A stretch of DNA of 64,000 nt from Chitinophagales bacterium (GTDB taxonomy: Bacteria > Bacteroidota > Bacteroidia > Chitinophagales > Chitinophagaceae): the NCBI GenBank assembly GCA_020636505.1, contig JACJXR010000008.1:1-64000 (forward strand). Direction: 5' to 3'. The notes beneath the pieces were generated by a model. That model did not search any database. It was given only the letters and a program-made list of their open reading frames with translations, and had not been told where the DNA came from. This document shows positions 32,927-42,098 of this stretch, in pieces (position 1 is the stretch's first letter; every line of letters begins with the position of its first letter). Made by a program: the position numbers and the translations under genes.

Positions 32927-35899
32927 TTACTTGCTTGCGCGCTCTTTCAGCTTGAAATGCAGGTTGATAGAGGTTCCGGAGCCTTGTTTGCTGTCTATGT
33001 ACAGTTTCCCGTCCAGACGCTTGGTGCGGTTGCGCATATTGTTCAATCCGTTTCCTCTGGTTACCTCATTCACGTTGAAACCGGTACCGTTATCCGATAG
33101 CATAAGGTGTAGAATATCGTCCTTAAGAGATACTTGCAGTTTCACCTCTGTTGCTCCCGAATATTTCAATGCATTGTTCATCGCTTCTTTGCATATCATC
33201 ACGAGGTTGCGGCTCATATCAAGCGGCAATTTGTAACTGTGCAATGCAGTATCGGCTCCCAAATATTTGAAAGCGGTATTTGTATTGTCGAAAAGGTCTG
33301 TGCCGAAGTCGCGTATACGATGTACAATTTCCAAGAGGTTGTCATTTTCCGGTTGCAACGACCATAGTATATCTCTTGTGCCGCTATAAAGCAGTTGTGT
33401 GTTCTCTTGTATTTGGTTGATGATCTTGGAAGTGTCGGGTGATGGTGGACCGAGCTTTTGTTTCAATACGTTGGTGAGTACATTGATACGAGTCAGTTTG
33501 TTGCCCACCTCATCATGAAAATCTTCGGCGGTACGCTGCCTTACTTTGGCTTGCTCTTCGCGGCGGAGTTTTTCCACCAACGCCAGTCTGTTTTGTTTCC
33601 GTACGTTGAGTATGTATTGTATGGTAATACCTGCAAGTATGCACAGTGCAAGTATACCTATGCTGAACCATCTTGTTTTATGAAATGGTGTGATGATCTC
33701 GAAAGGATAGGTGAGTGACTTTATTTCGTCACCATTGGTTGCCTTACACTCCACATGTAGTTTGTATTTGCCCGGTGGCAATGCGGAGTAGGTGATGGAG
33801 TTGAGATTAGTCCAGTCGGATACCGGTGCTTCCAATCCCTGCATACGGTAGCGATACAGCAACCTGTCCGCTCCAGATAAAGAAATGCCGCGGAAGGTGA
33901 AGGTGATGTTGTTCTTCTTGTATGGTAAGTGCAATTCATAAGGTACACCATACCATTTGTTGGTACTGTCGTAATAAGTGGTGTCGCTTATATCATCACC
34001 GAAGAGTTTTATGGATTGCAATACGATATTGGTAGGGCTTGGTTGTTGCAATTGTTCTTCGGGGTCTATATGCACCAATCCTTTCATGGTGCCGAACCAC
34101 AAAGAACCATCAGGTGTTTTGGTGGCGGCATTGTGATTGCTCTCCATGCCCTTGATGCCTTGCTCTTTGCCATAGAAAGTAACTTCAGGTTGTCCATTCC
34201 GCATTTCTATTTTGTGTATGCCGAAGCCGGTACCCACCCAAATGTTCTTGTTGTTGTCTTCTATGATGTTGTAAATAAAGTCGGATTGCAATCCGTTGTC
34301 GTTGTTCAGGACAAAGTGTTTACCGTTGTCCAAATTGTAGTAAACAATACCGTTGTCGCGTGTTCCTACCCAAAGGTTGCGACCTTGAACAGCAAGACAT
34401 TGAGGACCGGATTTATCCATCGGAGTGCCTGTTGTGAACGGCGTTACGCTGCCGTCGTGATACAGTTGCAATCCGCTGCTTGTGGCCATCAACACACTGT
34501 CTTGTCCGATGGTGACAAAGCTCATAATGCCGACAGTACCCGCATCAATATTCTCGAACTTGCCGTTCTTATATACCATTGCACCATAACCCGTACCAAT
34601 CCAAAGTCTGCCGCTTGTGTCTTTGTAAAGCGATATGATGGTATTGGACATGATTTCGGGCCTGTGATGATTGACACGCTCTCCTCCTTTCAGGTGCCAT
34701 AGCCCAAGGCCGTTGGTGCCTATCCATACATCGTTTTCGCCGATAGGAGCAAGGCTTGTGATGTATACATTGCTATGCCCGAATGGGACTTTGTTTATTT
34801 GATTGTTGTAAAAACTATAGAGTCCATCCACGTATGTGCCGATGTATATACGTCCTTTTGGTGTGGAAGCGACACTTACCACTTGCTCACTTGCAAGCCC
34901 TGTTGATTCGTCCATAATGGAGAACCTACTGCCTGAAAAACGGTACAATCCCTGCCCATCCGAGCCGAACCAAACATTGCCCTCGTTGTCTGTAATGATG
35001 GAGGTGATGGCGTTGTCAGAAAATCCGTTCTCGCGGTTGAAGTGTTCCATCTTACCGTTCTTGATGCGGTATGCTCCTGCAGATCCCAACCATATGGCAC
35101 CTTCGTTATCTTCTGCAATGCTGATGAAGGGTATGTTGTATATGGGCTTACCGTCTGCACGAACAGCCTTGATGGTATCGTTCACAAATTCGAAAAAGCC
35201 TGAGCGTGAGGCGACATATACATGCCCACTTGTAGTACGGTACATTTCTGTGGTGAAGAGTGGCGCGCGTACCAAACCCGGTATATGGTAGTACAGCGTA
35301 TCCCAGTTGTTGTTGATACGACGGAATATTTTACCGTTGTTGGTACTGACCAAAAGTGTATCGTTGTAGGGTAGTATCGATGTAACAACTATGCCTGTGT
35401 CGGGTAATGTTACTTTTTGTGTTTTGCCGTCACGCACGGTGTATACATTAGAATTGGTATAGCACCATATGGTATTATCGCCGGCTACCTTGATCTCGCG
35501 CAGTTGGTCGGAAGAATTGTTCTCCGGTGTTTCAAAAAGATAGTGTTGGAAATTTTTGCCATCATATCTCGAAAGCCCCTTCGGACCGCCTATCCACAGG
35601 TTGTCGTTCTTGTCGGTGGCAATCGTTTGTATGGTGTTGCTGAGTAGCCCCTTGCGTACGGTATAGTTGGTGAAGCTGTTGCCGTCGTAGCGAGAGACAC
35701 CTCCGTATGTGCCTACCCAAAGGTGTCCTTCTTTGTCTTGCGCCATGGATGTGACCTGCGATTGTATCAATCCATTCTCCACACCAAGGTTGTAAAAAGG
35801 GTAGTGCTGTGCATATGCGGATGAAACGCAGACACACAATATCATCATCAACCATACCCTTGAATACAACATACTGTGAAAATAAGTTTTTAGCCTCAT
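32927..35899 (-). CDS. Beta-propeller sensor histidine kinase (HisKA_3 type)
   Basis: A 990-residue membrane sensor. A signal sequence or anchor at about residues 10-31 is followed by about 600 residues of repeating propeller blades (patterns such as EGHLWVGTYGGVSRYDG, NDNLWIGGPKGLSRYDG, EGNVWFGSDGQGLYRFSG). A Y_Y_Y domain comes next (LPPGKYKLHVECKATNGDE), then a membrane helix at about 725-745, a HisKA_3 dimerisation domain with phospho-accepting H795 (DFHDEVGNKLTRI), and the ATPase domain (ICKEAMNNALKYSGA, LSDNGTGF). The layout resembles the periplasmic sensors of Bacteroidota hybrid systems, but the receiver is a separate downstream gene. It is divergent from the outer-membrane receptor gene at 36053. 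Confidence 0.95.
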   Translation of the reverse strand: MRLKTYFHSMLYSRVWLMMILCVCVSSAYAQHYPFYNLGVENGLIQSQVTSMAQDKEGHLWVGTYGGVSRYDGNSFTNYTVRKGLLSNTIQTIATDKNDNLWIGGPKGLSRYDGKNFQHYLFETPENNSSDQLREIKVAGDNTIWCYTNSNVYTVRDGKTQKVTLPDTGIVVTSILPYNDTLLVSTNNGKIFRRINNNWDTLYYHIPGLVRAPLFTTEMYRTTSGHVYVASRSGFFEFVNDTIKAVRADGKPIYNIPFISIAEDNEGAIWLGSAGAYRIKNGKMEHFNRENGFSDNAITSIITDNEGNVWFGSDGQGLYRFSGSRFSIMDESTGLASEQVVSVASTPKGRIYIGTYVDGLYSFYNNQINKVPFGHSNVYITSLAPIGENDVWIGTNGLGLWHLKGGERVNHHRPEIMSNTIISLYKDTSGRLWIGTGYGAMVYKNGKFENIDAGTVGIMSFVTIGQDSVLMATSSGLQLYHDGSVTPFTTGTPMDKSGPQCLAVQGRNLWVGTRDNGIVYYNLDNGKHFVLNNDNGLQSDFIYNIIEDNNKNIWVGTGFGIHKIEMRNGQPEVTFYGKEQGIKGMESNHNAATKTPDGSLWFGTMKGLVHIDPEEQLQQPSPTNIVLQSIKLFGDDISDTTYYDSTNKWYGVPYELHLPYKKNNITFTFRGISLSGADRLLYRYRMQGLEAPVSDWTNLNSITYSALPPGKYKLHVECKATNGDEIKSLTYPFEIITPFHKTRWFSIGILALCILAGITIQYILNVRKQNRLALVEKLRREEQAKVRQRTAEDFHDEVGNKLTRINVLTNVLKQKLGPPSPDTSKIINQIQENTQLLYSGTRDILWSLQPENDNLLEIVHRIRDFGTDLFDNTNTAFKYLGADTALHSYKLPLDMSRNLVMICKEAMNNALKYSGATEVKLQVSLKDDILHLMLSDNGTGFNVNEVTRGNGLNNMRNRTKRLDGKLYIDSKQGSGTSINLHFKLKERASK

Positions 35900-35950
35900 T
35901 AGACGGTTATAAGAGCAACAAAAACCGGTAGTTGCATAAATGACGTGCGA

Positions 35951-36003
35951 AAATCCCCCTAAACGAGGGGTGTTAAAAAATGCAAATCCCCCGTCTTGGG
36001 GTA
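35951..36003. promoter_or_regulatory. Duplicated inverted motif, candidate operator
   Basis: AAATCCCCC-TAAACGA-GGGGT (35951-35971) and AAATCCCCC-GTCTT-GGGGT (35984-36002). The left halves repeat every 33 bp, about three helical turns. The second copy ends 23 bases before the TACATTTG box of the receptor gene, the place expected for an activator next to the -33 region. Confidence 0.55.
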
Positions 36004-36025
36004 CATCTGCCTGTAATGACCATTA

Positions 36026-36033
36026 TACATTTG
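36026..36033 (+). promoter_or_regulatory. Putative -7 promoter box (TACATTTG) of the receptor gene
   Basis: Exact TAnnTTTG match 19 bases before the ATG at 36053. There is no TTTG at the -33 position, which fits a promoter that needs an activator. Confidence 0.5.
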
Positions 36034-36052
36034 AAACATAAAGAGACATACC

Positions 36053-38485
36053 ATGAATTTTAGATCGTTATCAGTACTCGTAGGCATATTCTTCTTGTTC
36101 CAATCAACATATGCAGCAAACATTACAGGAACTGTAAAAGACAAAGAAGGTAAAGCAGTTGTTTCCGCAACAGTGATATTGCTCAATGCGGCAGAAAAGA
36201 CTTTGGCCAAAACCACACTTACCGATGAATCGGGAAGTTTTGTGTTGGAAGGCATAAAGGAAGGCAATTACAATTTGAAGATAACCATGTTGGGTTATCA
36301 AGAGTTCGGCAAAGACGGTATTGAAATAAACTCGACAGATGTTGATGCAGGTGCAATAGTACTGTCGTTGAAAAGTACCAAGCTGAAAGAAGTGACGGTG
36401 AGAAGCAAAAAACCGTTGATAGAAGTATATGCCGACAAGTTGGTGGTGAATGTGGAGAACAGTATCATGAGTGCAGGGTCTTCTGTTATGGATGTATTGT
36501 CCACCTCGCCGACTGTGAGTGTAGATAACAACGATAACATCAGCATCAAAGGCAAGCAAGGAGTGAATGTGATGATAGACGGTAAGCGTATGGTCTTGTC
36601 TGGAACAGACTTGGCCAATATGCTGAAAAGCACACCTGCAGATAATATCAGTCAGATAGAAGTTATCAGTAATCCCGGTGCAAAGTATGATGCGGAAGGT
36701 ACTGGTGGCATCATCAACATAATAAGGAAGAAAAATAAAAGCACAGGATTCAACGGTAGCTTCAATACGTCGTATGCTCAAGGTGTGTACCCGAAAGCAG
36801 GTATAGGGTTCAATATCAATTACGGCAGTAAGAAGATACGCACATACGTAAGCTACAATTACGGATATCGAGCGTTCTTCAATCGACTGAAACTCGACAG
36901 AAAATTCTTCGACAATCAAGATGCGGTGCAGTTCTCCTATTTGCAAGACAACTTCATGAAGATGGGCTACCAATCGCATACGGGTACATTCGGATTGGAC
37001 TATGTACTATCGGACAAAACCATATTGGGTGTGGCGGGGACAGCAGGTACAACAGGATTTAGTCCCAATGCATACAATACATCAAGCGCACGCAACGGGA
37101 ACGATGATGTGCTGTATTATTTCAATACAGAAGGGCACCACAGGCAAGACTATTATAACTACTCTGCCAACCTGAACCTAAGACACAACTTTGATGATAA
37201 GGGCAAGCAATTGAGTGTGGATGCAGACTACGCCAGATATTGGAATCAGTCCAACCAGAATTTTGAAACGGTATATCTGAACCCCGACGGTACAAACTAT
37301 CAGCCAAACTATTATATGAAAAGCGACTTGGTAGGTATAACACAGATACAGTCCGTAAAAGCAGATTATGCGCTGCCGCTGAAAGCCAAAGCCAAGTTTG
37401 AGGCGGGTGCCAAAGCAAGCTATGTAACATCGGACAATGAACCGTTGTTCTATGAAAAAACATTGGGTGACTACAAGCTGGATGTGAAACGTAGTAACCA
37501 CTTTGTGTACAAAGAGAATATCAATGCAGCATATGTAAACTATAATAAACATTGGGATAAGTGGAGTACACAAATAGGGTTGCGTATGGAGAATACCAAT
37601 GTGAGTGCAGAACAAATCACACTCGACAGTTTGTACAAATGGAGTTATACGCAACTGTTCCCAAGTGTGGCAGTGCAACGCACGTTGAATGAGAAACACA
37701 TATTGGGATTGACATTGAGCAGAAGGATACAACGCCCAAACTATCAACAATTGAACCCTTTCAAATTCTTTATAGATAATACCACCTATCGAGAAGGCTA
37801 TCCTTATTTGCGCCCTGCACTTACCTATGCGGTGGAAGCGCAACATATATTCAAAAAGAGATTTTCCACCACGTTCAGTTACAGTATAACAACCGACAAC
37901 ATAACGCAAGTGATACAGCCAAGTGAAACAGAAGATTCCGTTACTGTGCAAACAAATAAGAACCTTACCACTGTGAACAGTTATAGTCTTACCGCAGCAT
38001 ATCCCTTCCAGATCAACAAATGGTGGAGCAATGTGAGCACAGTGAGTTTGTATTACATACACTATGCAGGCTTTATCGCCAATACCAATTTGAGTAACGG
38101 CACACCCGCTTATACACTACATGCCATCAACAATTTTACGTTGCCCAAAGGCTTCGGTGCAGAGTTGAGCTTTTGGTACCAGTCGAAGCAGGTATACGGA
38201 TTTATGGACCTGAAAGCACAATGGATGCTGAATGCAGGTATACAAAAACAAATATTGAAAGGCAACGGAACCATCAAGCTGAATGCGCGTGATATATTTT
38301 GGACAGGTTTGCCAAGAGCCGTATCCACATACACCGGATACATAGAAGACTTTACCGTACAGCGCGAATCAAGACAAGTGAGCCTTGCGTTCGTATATCG
38401 CTTCGGTAATAAAAACGTATCGTCTGTTCGTCGTAGAAAGAGCGGTGCCGAAGACGAGAAGAGTAGGGTAGGCGGAGAAGGTTAA
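36053..38485 (+). CDS. Outer-membrane beta-barrel receptor with CarboxypepD_reg domain
   Basis: An 810-residue outer-membrane protein. There is a signal peptide (residues 1-21, ending STYAAN), then a carboxypeptidase-like regulatory domain (ITGTVKDKEGKAVVSATVIL, about 23-110). A TonB-plug-like domain follows at about 118-240 (VMDVLSTSPTVSVDNNDNIS, VMIDGKRMVLSG, ISQIEVISNPGAKYDAEGTG, GIINIIRKK). The rest is a large beta-barrel of the OMP_b-brl_3 type. No SusD partner is adjacent, so a glycan-uptake SusCD role is unlikely. It is divergent from the propeller kinase with a duplicated operator-like motif between them, so its expression is probably controlled by that system. The ligand is unknown. 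Confidence 0.9.
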   Translation: MNFRSLSVLVGIFFLFQSTYAANITGTVKDKEGKAVVSATVILLNAAEKTLAKTTLTDESGSFVLEGIKEGNYNLKITMLGYQEFGKDGIEINSTDVDAGAIVLSLKSTKLKEVTVRSKKPLIEVYADKLVVNVENSIMSAGSSVMDVLSTSPTVSVDNNDNISIKGKQGVNVMIDGKRMVLSGTDLANMLKSTPADNISQIEVISNPGAKYDAEGTGGIINIIRKKNKSTGFNGSFNTSYAQGVYPKAGIGFNINYGSKKIRTYVSYNYGYRAFFNRLKLDRKFFDNQDAVQFSYLQDNFMKMGYQSHTGTFGLDYVLSDKTILGVAGTAGTTGFSPNAYNTSSARNGNDDVLYYFNTEGHHRQDYYNYSANLNLRHNFDDKGKQLSVDADYARYWNQSNQNFETVYLNPDGTNYQPNYYMKSDLVGITQIQSVKADYALPLKAKAKFEAGAKASYVTSDNEPLFYEKTLGDYKLDVKRSNHFVYKENINAAYVNYNKHWDKWSTQIGLRMENTNVSAEQITLDSLYKWSYTQLFPSVAVQRTLNEKHILGLTLSRRIQRPNYQQLNPFKFFIDNTTYREGYPYLRPALTYAVEAQHIFKKRFSTTFSYSITTDNITQVIQPSETEDSVTVQTNKNLTTVNSYSLTAAYPFQINKWWSNVSTVSLYYIHYAGFIANTNLSNGTPAYTLHAINNFTLPKGFGAELSFWYQSKQVYGFMDLKAQWMLNAGIQKQILKGNGTIKLNARDIFWTGLPRAVSTYTGYIEDFTVQRESRQVSLAFVYRFGNKNVSSVRRRKSGAEDEKSRVGGEG

Positions 38486-38556
38486 AGAGATAGTTTCTTA
38501 CTCCTCATAGTATAACCAAATGTAAGAAAGAGCCTGTATTAACAGGTGCTGTAAGA

Positions 38557-38606
38557 AGAGCCCCTTAGCTTAGTGTTGTATAACAGTAAAGGCGGGGGTT
38601 TTTTCT
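38557..38606 (+). terminator. Possible terminator of the receptor gene
   Basis: GCCCCTTA near 38560 can pair imperfectly with TAAAGGCGGGG (about 38587-38597), followed by a six-T tract. The loop is long and the stem has a bulge, so support is moderate. Confidence 0.4.
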
Positions 38607-38607
38607 A

Positions 38608-39618
38608 TTAAGCGAACTGCTTTCCATCTATGCCCATCCACTCAAGTGCATTCTCGAACAAGAGTTTGTCTTTTTTTTCTTGAGCAAACGACATGCTTTC
38701 TATTAACTTGCCCGGATGATGCTCACCAAGAGGGAAAGGATAATCGCTACCCATGCAAACCTTATCGTCGCCCATCACATCAACGATGTATTGCAATGCT
38801 TTGTCGTCGTGTGTCAAAGCATCTATCCAAAACTTACCGATGTATTCGCGAGGATTTACGTTGTTGTCTATGGCACATAGATCGGGGCGTACATTGAAGC
38901 CATGTTCTATTCTGCCGATGGTGAACGGGAAACTACCACCACCATGTGCGAACGCCACACGTAGTTTAGGAAAGCGTTCGAACACGCCACCGAATATCAT
39001 GGAGCTGATGGCACGTGCTGTTTCCGCAGGCATACCCACCAACCACGGCAACCAGTATTTCTTCATCAGGTCTTCGCCCATCATTTCCCAAGGGTGGATG
39101 AACAAGCTACAACCGAGTTCTTCGGCAGCTTTCCAGAATGGGTCGAAGTATGGGTCGTTGAGGTTTTTGTTGTTGATGTTGGAGCCTATTTCAAGACCGG
39201 GCATTTTCAACTCCTTCACACAACGTTCCATTTCTTTAATCGCCAAGTCTATATCCTGTAACGGTACTGTACCTATACCCACAAAGCGTGTAGGATGCAG
39301 GTCTGCACACTGCGCGATATGGTCGTTGAAGAAGCGTGAAGTTTCCAATCCATGTTCAGGCTTTGCCCAGTAGTTGAACAATACCGGAATGGTAGACAAT
39401 ACTTGCACACCCACTTCTGTCATGTCCATCTCTTTGGTACGGGCATTCGGGTCCCAACAATTCTCTTCCACTTCGCGGAAGAACTTGTCTCCCTTTATCA
39501 TGCGAGCGCAGCAAGGCTTGTGGTGTTCCAAATGTATGAAGTCGCCATACCCGAATTTCTTGAACCAGTCAGGAATGTGTTCGGGCATGATGTGAGTATG
39601 TATGTCTATCTTTTTCAA
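38608..39618 (-). CDS. ACMSD-like amidohydrolase (aminocarboxymuconate-semialdehyde decarboxylase)
   Basis: Predicted metal-dependent decarboxylase of the kynurenine/2-nitrobenzoate route, converting ACMS to 2-aminomuconate semialdehyde. The 336 residues equal the known enzymes in length. The metal and catalytic residues line up in order: H7 and H9 in KIDIHTHIMPEH, H175 in FIHPWEM, H225 in VAFAHGGGSFPF and D292 in MGSDYPFPLGEHHPG. This set matches ACMSD closely, though related gamma-resorcylate-type decarboxylases share it. It is last in a five-gene minus-strand operon that includes a thiolase and a PLP lyase. The following enzyme, the semialdehyde dehydrogenase, is not in the window. Confidence 0.88.
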   Translation of the reverse strand: MKKIDIHTHIMPEHIPDWFKKFGYGDFIHLEHHKPCCARMIKGDKFFREVEENCWDPNARTKEMDMTEVGVQVLSTIPVLFNYWAKPEHGLETSRFFNDHIAQCADLHPTRFVGIGTVPLQDIDLAIKEMERCVKELKMPGLEIGSNINNKNLNDPYFDPFWKAAEELGCSLFIHPWEMMGEDLMKKYWLPWLVGMPAETARAISSMIFGGVFERFPKLRVAFAHGGGSFPFTIGRIEHGFNVRPDLCAIDNNVNPREYIGKFWIDALTHDDKALQYIVDVMGDDKVCMGSDYPFPLGEHHPGKLIESMSFAQEKKDKLLFENALEWMGIDGKQFA

Positions 39619-39651
39619 AACGGTCTGTTTAGTCAGTGATGTTATATTCGT

Positions 39652-40401
39652 TTAGTACAACTTGAAGTTCTTGAACAAAGAAAGTTGTATAACGGATGAT
39701 GATATATAGGTATCGTTGCCGATGTTGTCGTACTGATGTACATGTGCCAGTTGTAGGTTAAGGTCTTTGTTGAACTTGTAACCCAATCCTGTGTATATCC
39801 AGTTGCGTGCAAAGGCGGAAGGCATCAAGTCATTGTGTTGATTGAGCCATGCTTCGTCAAATCCGTTGAAGAACAATGATTGTCCGTTGTTGAATTTGAG
39901 AATGTCGAAAGACACCACAAAACGAAAACGAAAACGGTTGCTGTAATCTGTACCGCCTATATCATATACAGGGTCGGTATTGGGATTTCTAACAACTATT
40001 TTGTCTACAAAACGATGCTCGAAACGAATGCGGTTTTGGATGGATACTCCCTTTGTTTCAAACTTAAGTAACACCTGCTCCCATATGTTGTTCTCATCGG
40101 TTGGGATAACCAACGGATATGGATCGTAAGGTGTAGAACGTACATAAGAGTAACCGACGGAGAACTCTACATTTTCGTTCAGCGAATAGTCTATCGATGG
40201 ACGAAAGATGAAAGTGGCTTGATCTTCAAATAATTTGCCTGTACGTTCGTGCAATTCATTGCTGACAGTGAATTTGTCAGACAGGTAAAATCTGTTCATC
40301 AACAGAAACCATGAGTTGGTATTGCCTATGACATTTAATTTTTGTGCGAACATGGTTGTTGCACTTATCAGCAGCATCAATGTAATCAGTGTCTTCTTCA
40401 T
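39652..40401 (-). CDS. DUF2490 outer-membrane protein
   Basis: A 249-residue protein with signal peptide MKKTLITLMLLISATTMFAQ. The mature part is a string of amphipathic beta strands with alternating aromatic residues (FSVGYSYVRSTPYDPYPL, NRFRFRFVVSFDILKF, NWIYTGLGYKFNKDLNLQLA) ending in SLFKNFKLY, consistent with a small beta-barrel of the DUF2490 family. The role is unknown; the operon setting suggests passage of an aromatic or amino-acid derived substrate, which is only inference. It lies 4 bp after the SnoaL-like gene. Confidence 0.85.
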   Translation of the reverse strand: MKKTLITLMLLISATTMFAQKLNVIGNTNSWFLLMNRFYLSDKFTVSNELHERTGKLFEDQATFIFRPSIDYSLNENVEFSVGYSYVRSTPYDPYPLVIPTDENNIWEQVLLKFETKGVSIQNRIRFEHRFVDKIVVRNPNTDPVYDIGGTDYSNRFRFRFVVSFDILKFNNGQSLFFNGFDEAWLNQHNDLMPSAFARNWIYTGLGYKFNKDLNLQLAHVHQYDNIGNDTYISSSVIQLSLFKNFKLY

Positions 40402-40405
40402 AGTA

Positions 40406-40852
40406 TTATCCTTCTAGTCCTTGCTTTTGTATTTCTTGATTGCCTTCTTGGTATTTGTAGTTGAATTTCATTTCGGTCACACGCCAACCGTTCTTTCCGT
40501 TAAATAGTTTGATGTTGTATGTGCCTACAACCGTCCAAAGGTTATCTCCGTTCTGCATCTCTTTATAATGCCCCGCCATCACATACGCGGATACTTTGGC
40601 TTCTTTCTCTGCAATGTCCACAAGCTCGTTGCCCAATTGGTGGTGTGTACTGTCTATCTTAGCGAAGAACGGTTCCCACTGAGCGATGATGTCATCCCGC
40701 TTCATGGTTATTGGTTCTCCCGCTCCGAATGATGAGTAATCCATCAGTACATTCTCCGCAAACACTTCATCGGCCATACCTTTCCAGTTCATCTCGTCAG
40801 GATAAACAAACAGTTTTCGTACTGTTTCCAGTACTTGCGTGTAGTCTTGCAT
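40406..40852 (-). CDS. SnoaL-like/NTF2-fold protein
   Basis: A 148-residue cytoplasmic protein. The N-terminal helix (VLETVRKLFVYPDEM), the FAENVLMDYSSFGAGEPITM segment, and C-terminal strands (AYVMAGHYKEMQNG, LWTVVGTYNIKLFNGKNGWR) give the cone-shaped SnoaL/NTF2 fold. The ATG at 40852 is preferred; the frame extends to 40912 but would overlap the thiolase gene. Such proteins can be isomerases, hydrolases or binding proteins. Substrate unknown; it lies 11 bp after the thiolase stop in the same operon. Confidence 0.8.
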   Translation of the reverse strand: MQDYTQVLETVRKLFVYPDEMNWKGMADEVFAENVLMDYSSFGAGEPITMKRDDIIAQWEPFFAKIDSTHHQLGNELVDIAEKEAKVSAYVMAGHYKEMQNGDNLWTVVGTYNIKLFNGKNGWRVTEMKFNYKYQEGNQEIQKQGLEG

Positions 40853-40863
40853 ATGCGTAGTTT

Positions 40864-42060
40864 TTATACTCTTTCGAATATCATGGCGGCACCTTGTCCC
40901 ACACCTATACACATGGTTGCCAATCCGTACTTGCTGCCACGTTTTTTCATTTCATAGAGTAGGGTGGTAGAGATGCGTGTACCGCTGCAACCCAATGGGT
41001 GGCCCAGTGCTATTGCACCACCGTTCACGTTCACTTTGCTTTCGTCAAGACCAAGCTCTTGCATACATGGTATGCCTTGCGCTGCAAATGCTTCATTCAG
41101 TTCCACAAGGTCAAGGTCGGCGGCGGTAATCCCCGCACGCTTCATTGCTTTTTGTGAAGCAGGTATCGGACCCAAGCCCATGACAGCAGGGTCTACACCT
41201 GCAATGGCCATGCTCTTTATTTTTGCAATCGGTGTAAGGTTGTATTTTTTTACCGCTTCTTCCGAAGCCAATATCATTGCAGCTGCACCATCGTTAACAC
41301 CGCTGGAGTTACCTGCGGTTACCGTTCCGTCTTTTTTGAATGCAGGTTTCAGATTGCCCAATGCTTCCAAAGACGTTTCGCGTGGATGTTCGTCTGTGTC
41401 AACCACAACAGTTTTACCCTTACCGAGGTTCACCGTTATCGGCGTTATTTCATCTGCGAACTTATTTGCTGCTTTTGCAGCGAAGTATTTTTCTTGACTG
41501 CTGACTGCGAACTTGTCTTGTGCTTCACGACTTACATTATGACGCTCCGCTACATTCTCTGCAGTTTCGCCCATGCTGTATGGGTGATGCAATGCACTCA
41601 ACGCCTTGTTCACAAATCTCCAACCTATTGTTGTGTCGTATATCTCAGGAGTACGGCCGAATGCTTTGTCTGACTTTGCCATAACGAACGGTGCGCGGCT
41701 CATGCTCTCCACACCACCTGCTATGTATATCTCTCCATCGCCACACATAATGGCGCGAGACGCATCCATTATAGCCTGTAAGCCCGATGCACAAAGACGG
41801 TTGACTGTATTGCCACCAACCGTTACCGGAAGTCCTGCCAGTAAAGCAGCCATACGAGCCACGTTGCGGTTGTCTTCACCCGCTTGGTTGGCCGCACCTG
41901 CTATTACGTCTTCTATCTCATTCACATCTATGGAAGGGTTGCGCTCTATCAATGTCTTTATCACAAGTGCCAACATATCGTCGGGGCGAACCGAACTCAA
42001 TGCGCCGCCATATCTTCCAATCGGTGTTCTTGTTGCGTCTATAACGTATACTGTTCTCAT
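40864..42060 (-). CDS. Acetyl-CoA acyltransferase, 3-oxoadipyl-CoA thiolase-like
   Basis: A 398-residue degradative thiolase. The acyl-accepting cysteine is C90 in NTVNRLCASGLQAI, the catalytic histidine H354 is in ALGHPLGCSGTR, and the second cysteine C384 is in MCIGVGQGAAMIFERV. The stretches NQAGEDNRNVARMAALLAGL and TTIGWRFVNK are more like PcaF/PaaJ 3-oxoadipyl-CoA thiolases of aromatic degradation than FadA, but this rests on memory of the family. With the neighbouring ACMSD-like gene it suggests an aromatic or tryptophan catabolic role. General acetyl-CoA acetyltransferase activity is possible. Confidence 0.88.
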   Translation of the reverse strand: MRTVYVIDATRTPIGRYGGALSSVRPDDMLALVIKTLIERNPSIDVNEIEDVIAGAANQAGEDNRNVARMAALLAGLPVTVGGNTVNRLCASGLQAIMDASRAIMCGDGEIYIAGGVESMSRAPFVMAKSDKAFGRTPEIYDTTIGWRFVNKALSALHHPYSMGETAENVAERHNVSREAQDKFAVSSQEKYFAAKAANKFADEITPITVNLGKGKTVVVDTDEHPRETSLEALGNLKPAFKKDGTVTAGNSSGVNDGAAAMILASEEAVKKYNLTPIAKIKSMAIAGVDPAVMGLGPIPASQKAMKRAGITAADLDLVELNEAFAAQGIPCMQELGLDESKVNVNGGAIALGHPLGCSGTRISTTLLYEMKKRGSKYGLATMCIGVGQGAAMIFERV

Positions 42061-42098
42061 ATTAATTTCATTTGCCGAATAGCTGTCTGTTCCATCAG

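Noticed and set aside
33929..34702. 257-codon plus-strand frame opposite the sensor kinase gene
   Set aside because: Antisense shadow of a clearly coding propeller region; Val/Cys/His-rich composition typical of such shadows.
37178..38062. 294-codon minus-strand frame opposite the outer-membrane receptor
   Set aside because: Antisense shadow inside the beta-barrel coding region.
36053..38485. SusCD polysaccharide utilisation locus
   Set aside because: No SusD-like lipoprotein and no glycoside hydrolases adjoin the receptor; the barrel looks like the OMP_b-brl_3 type.
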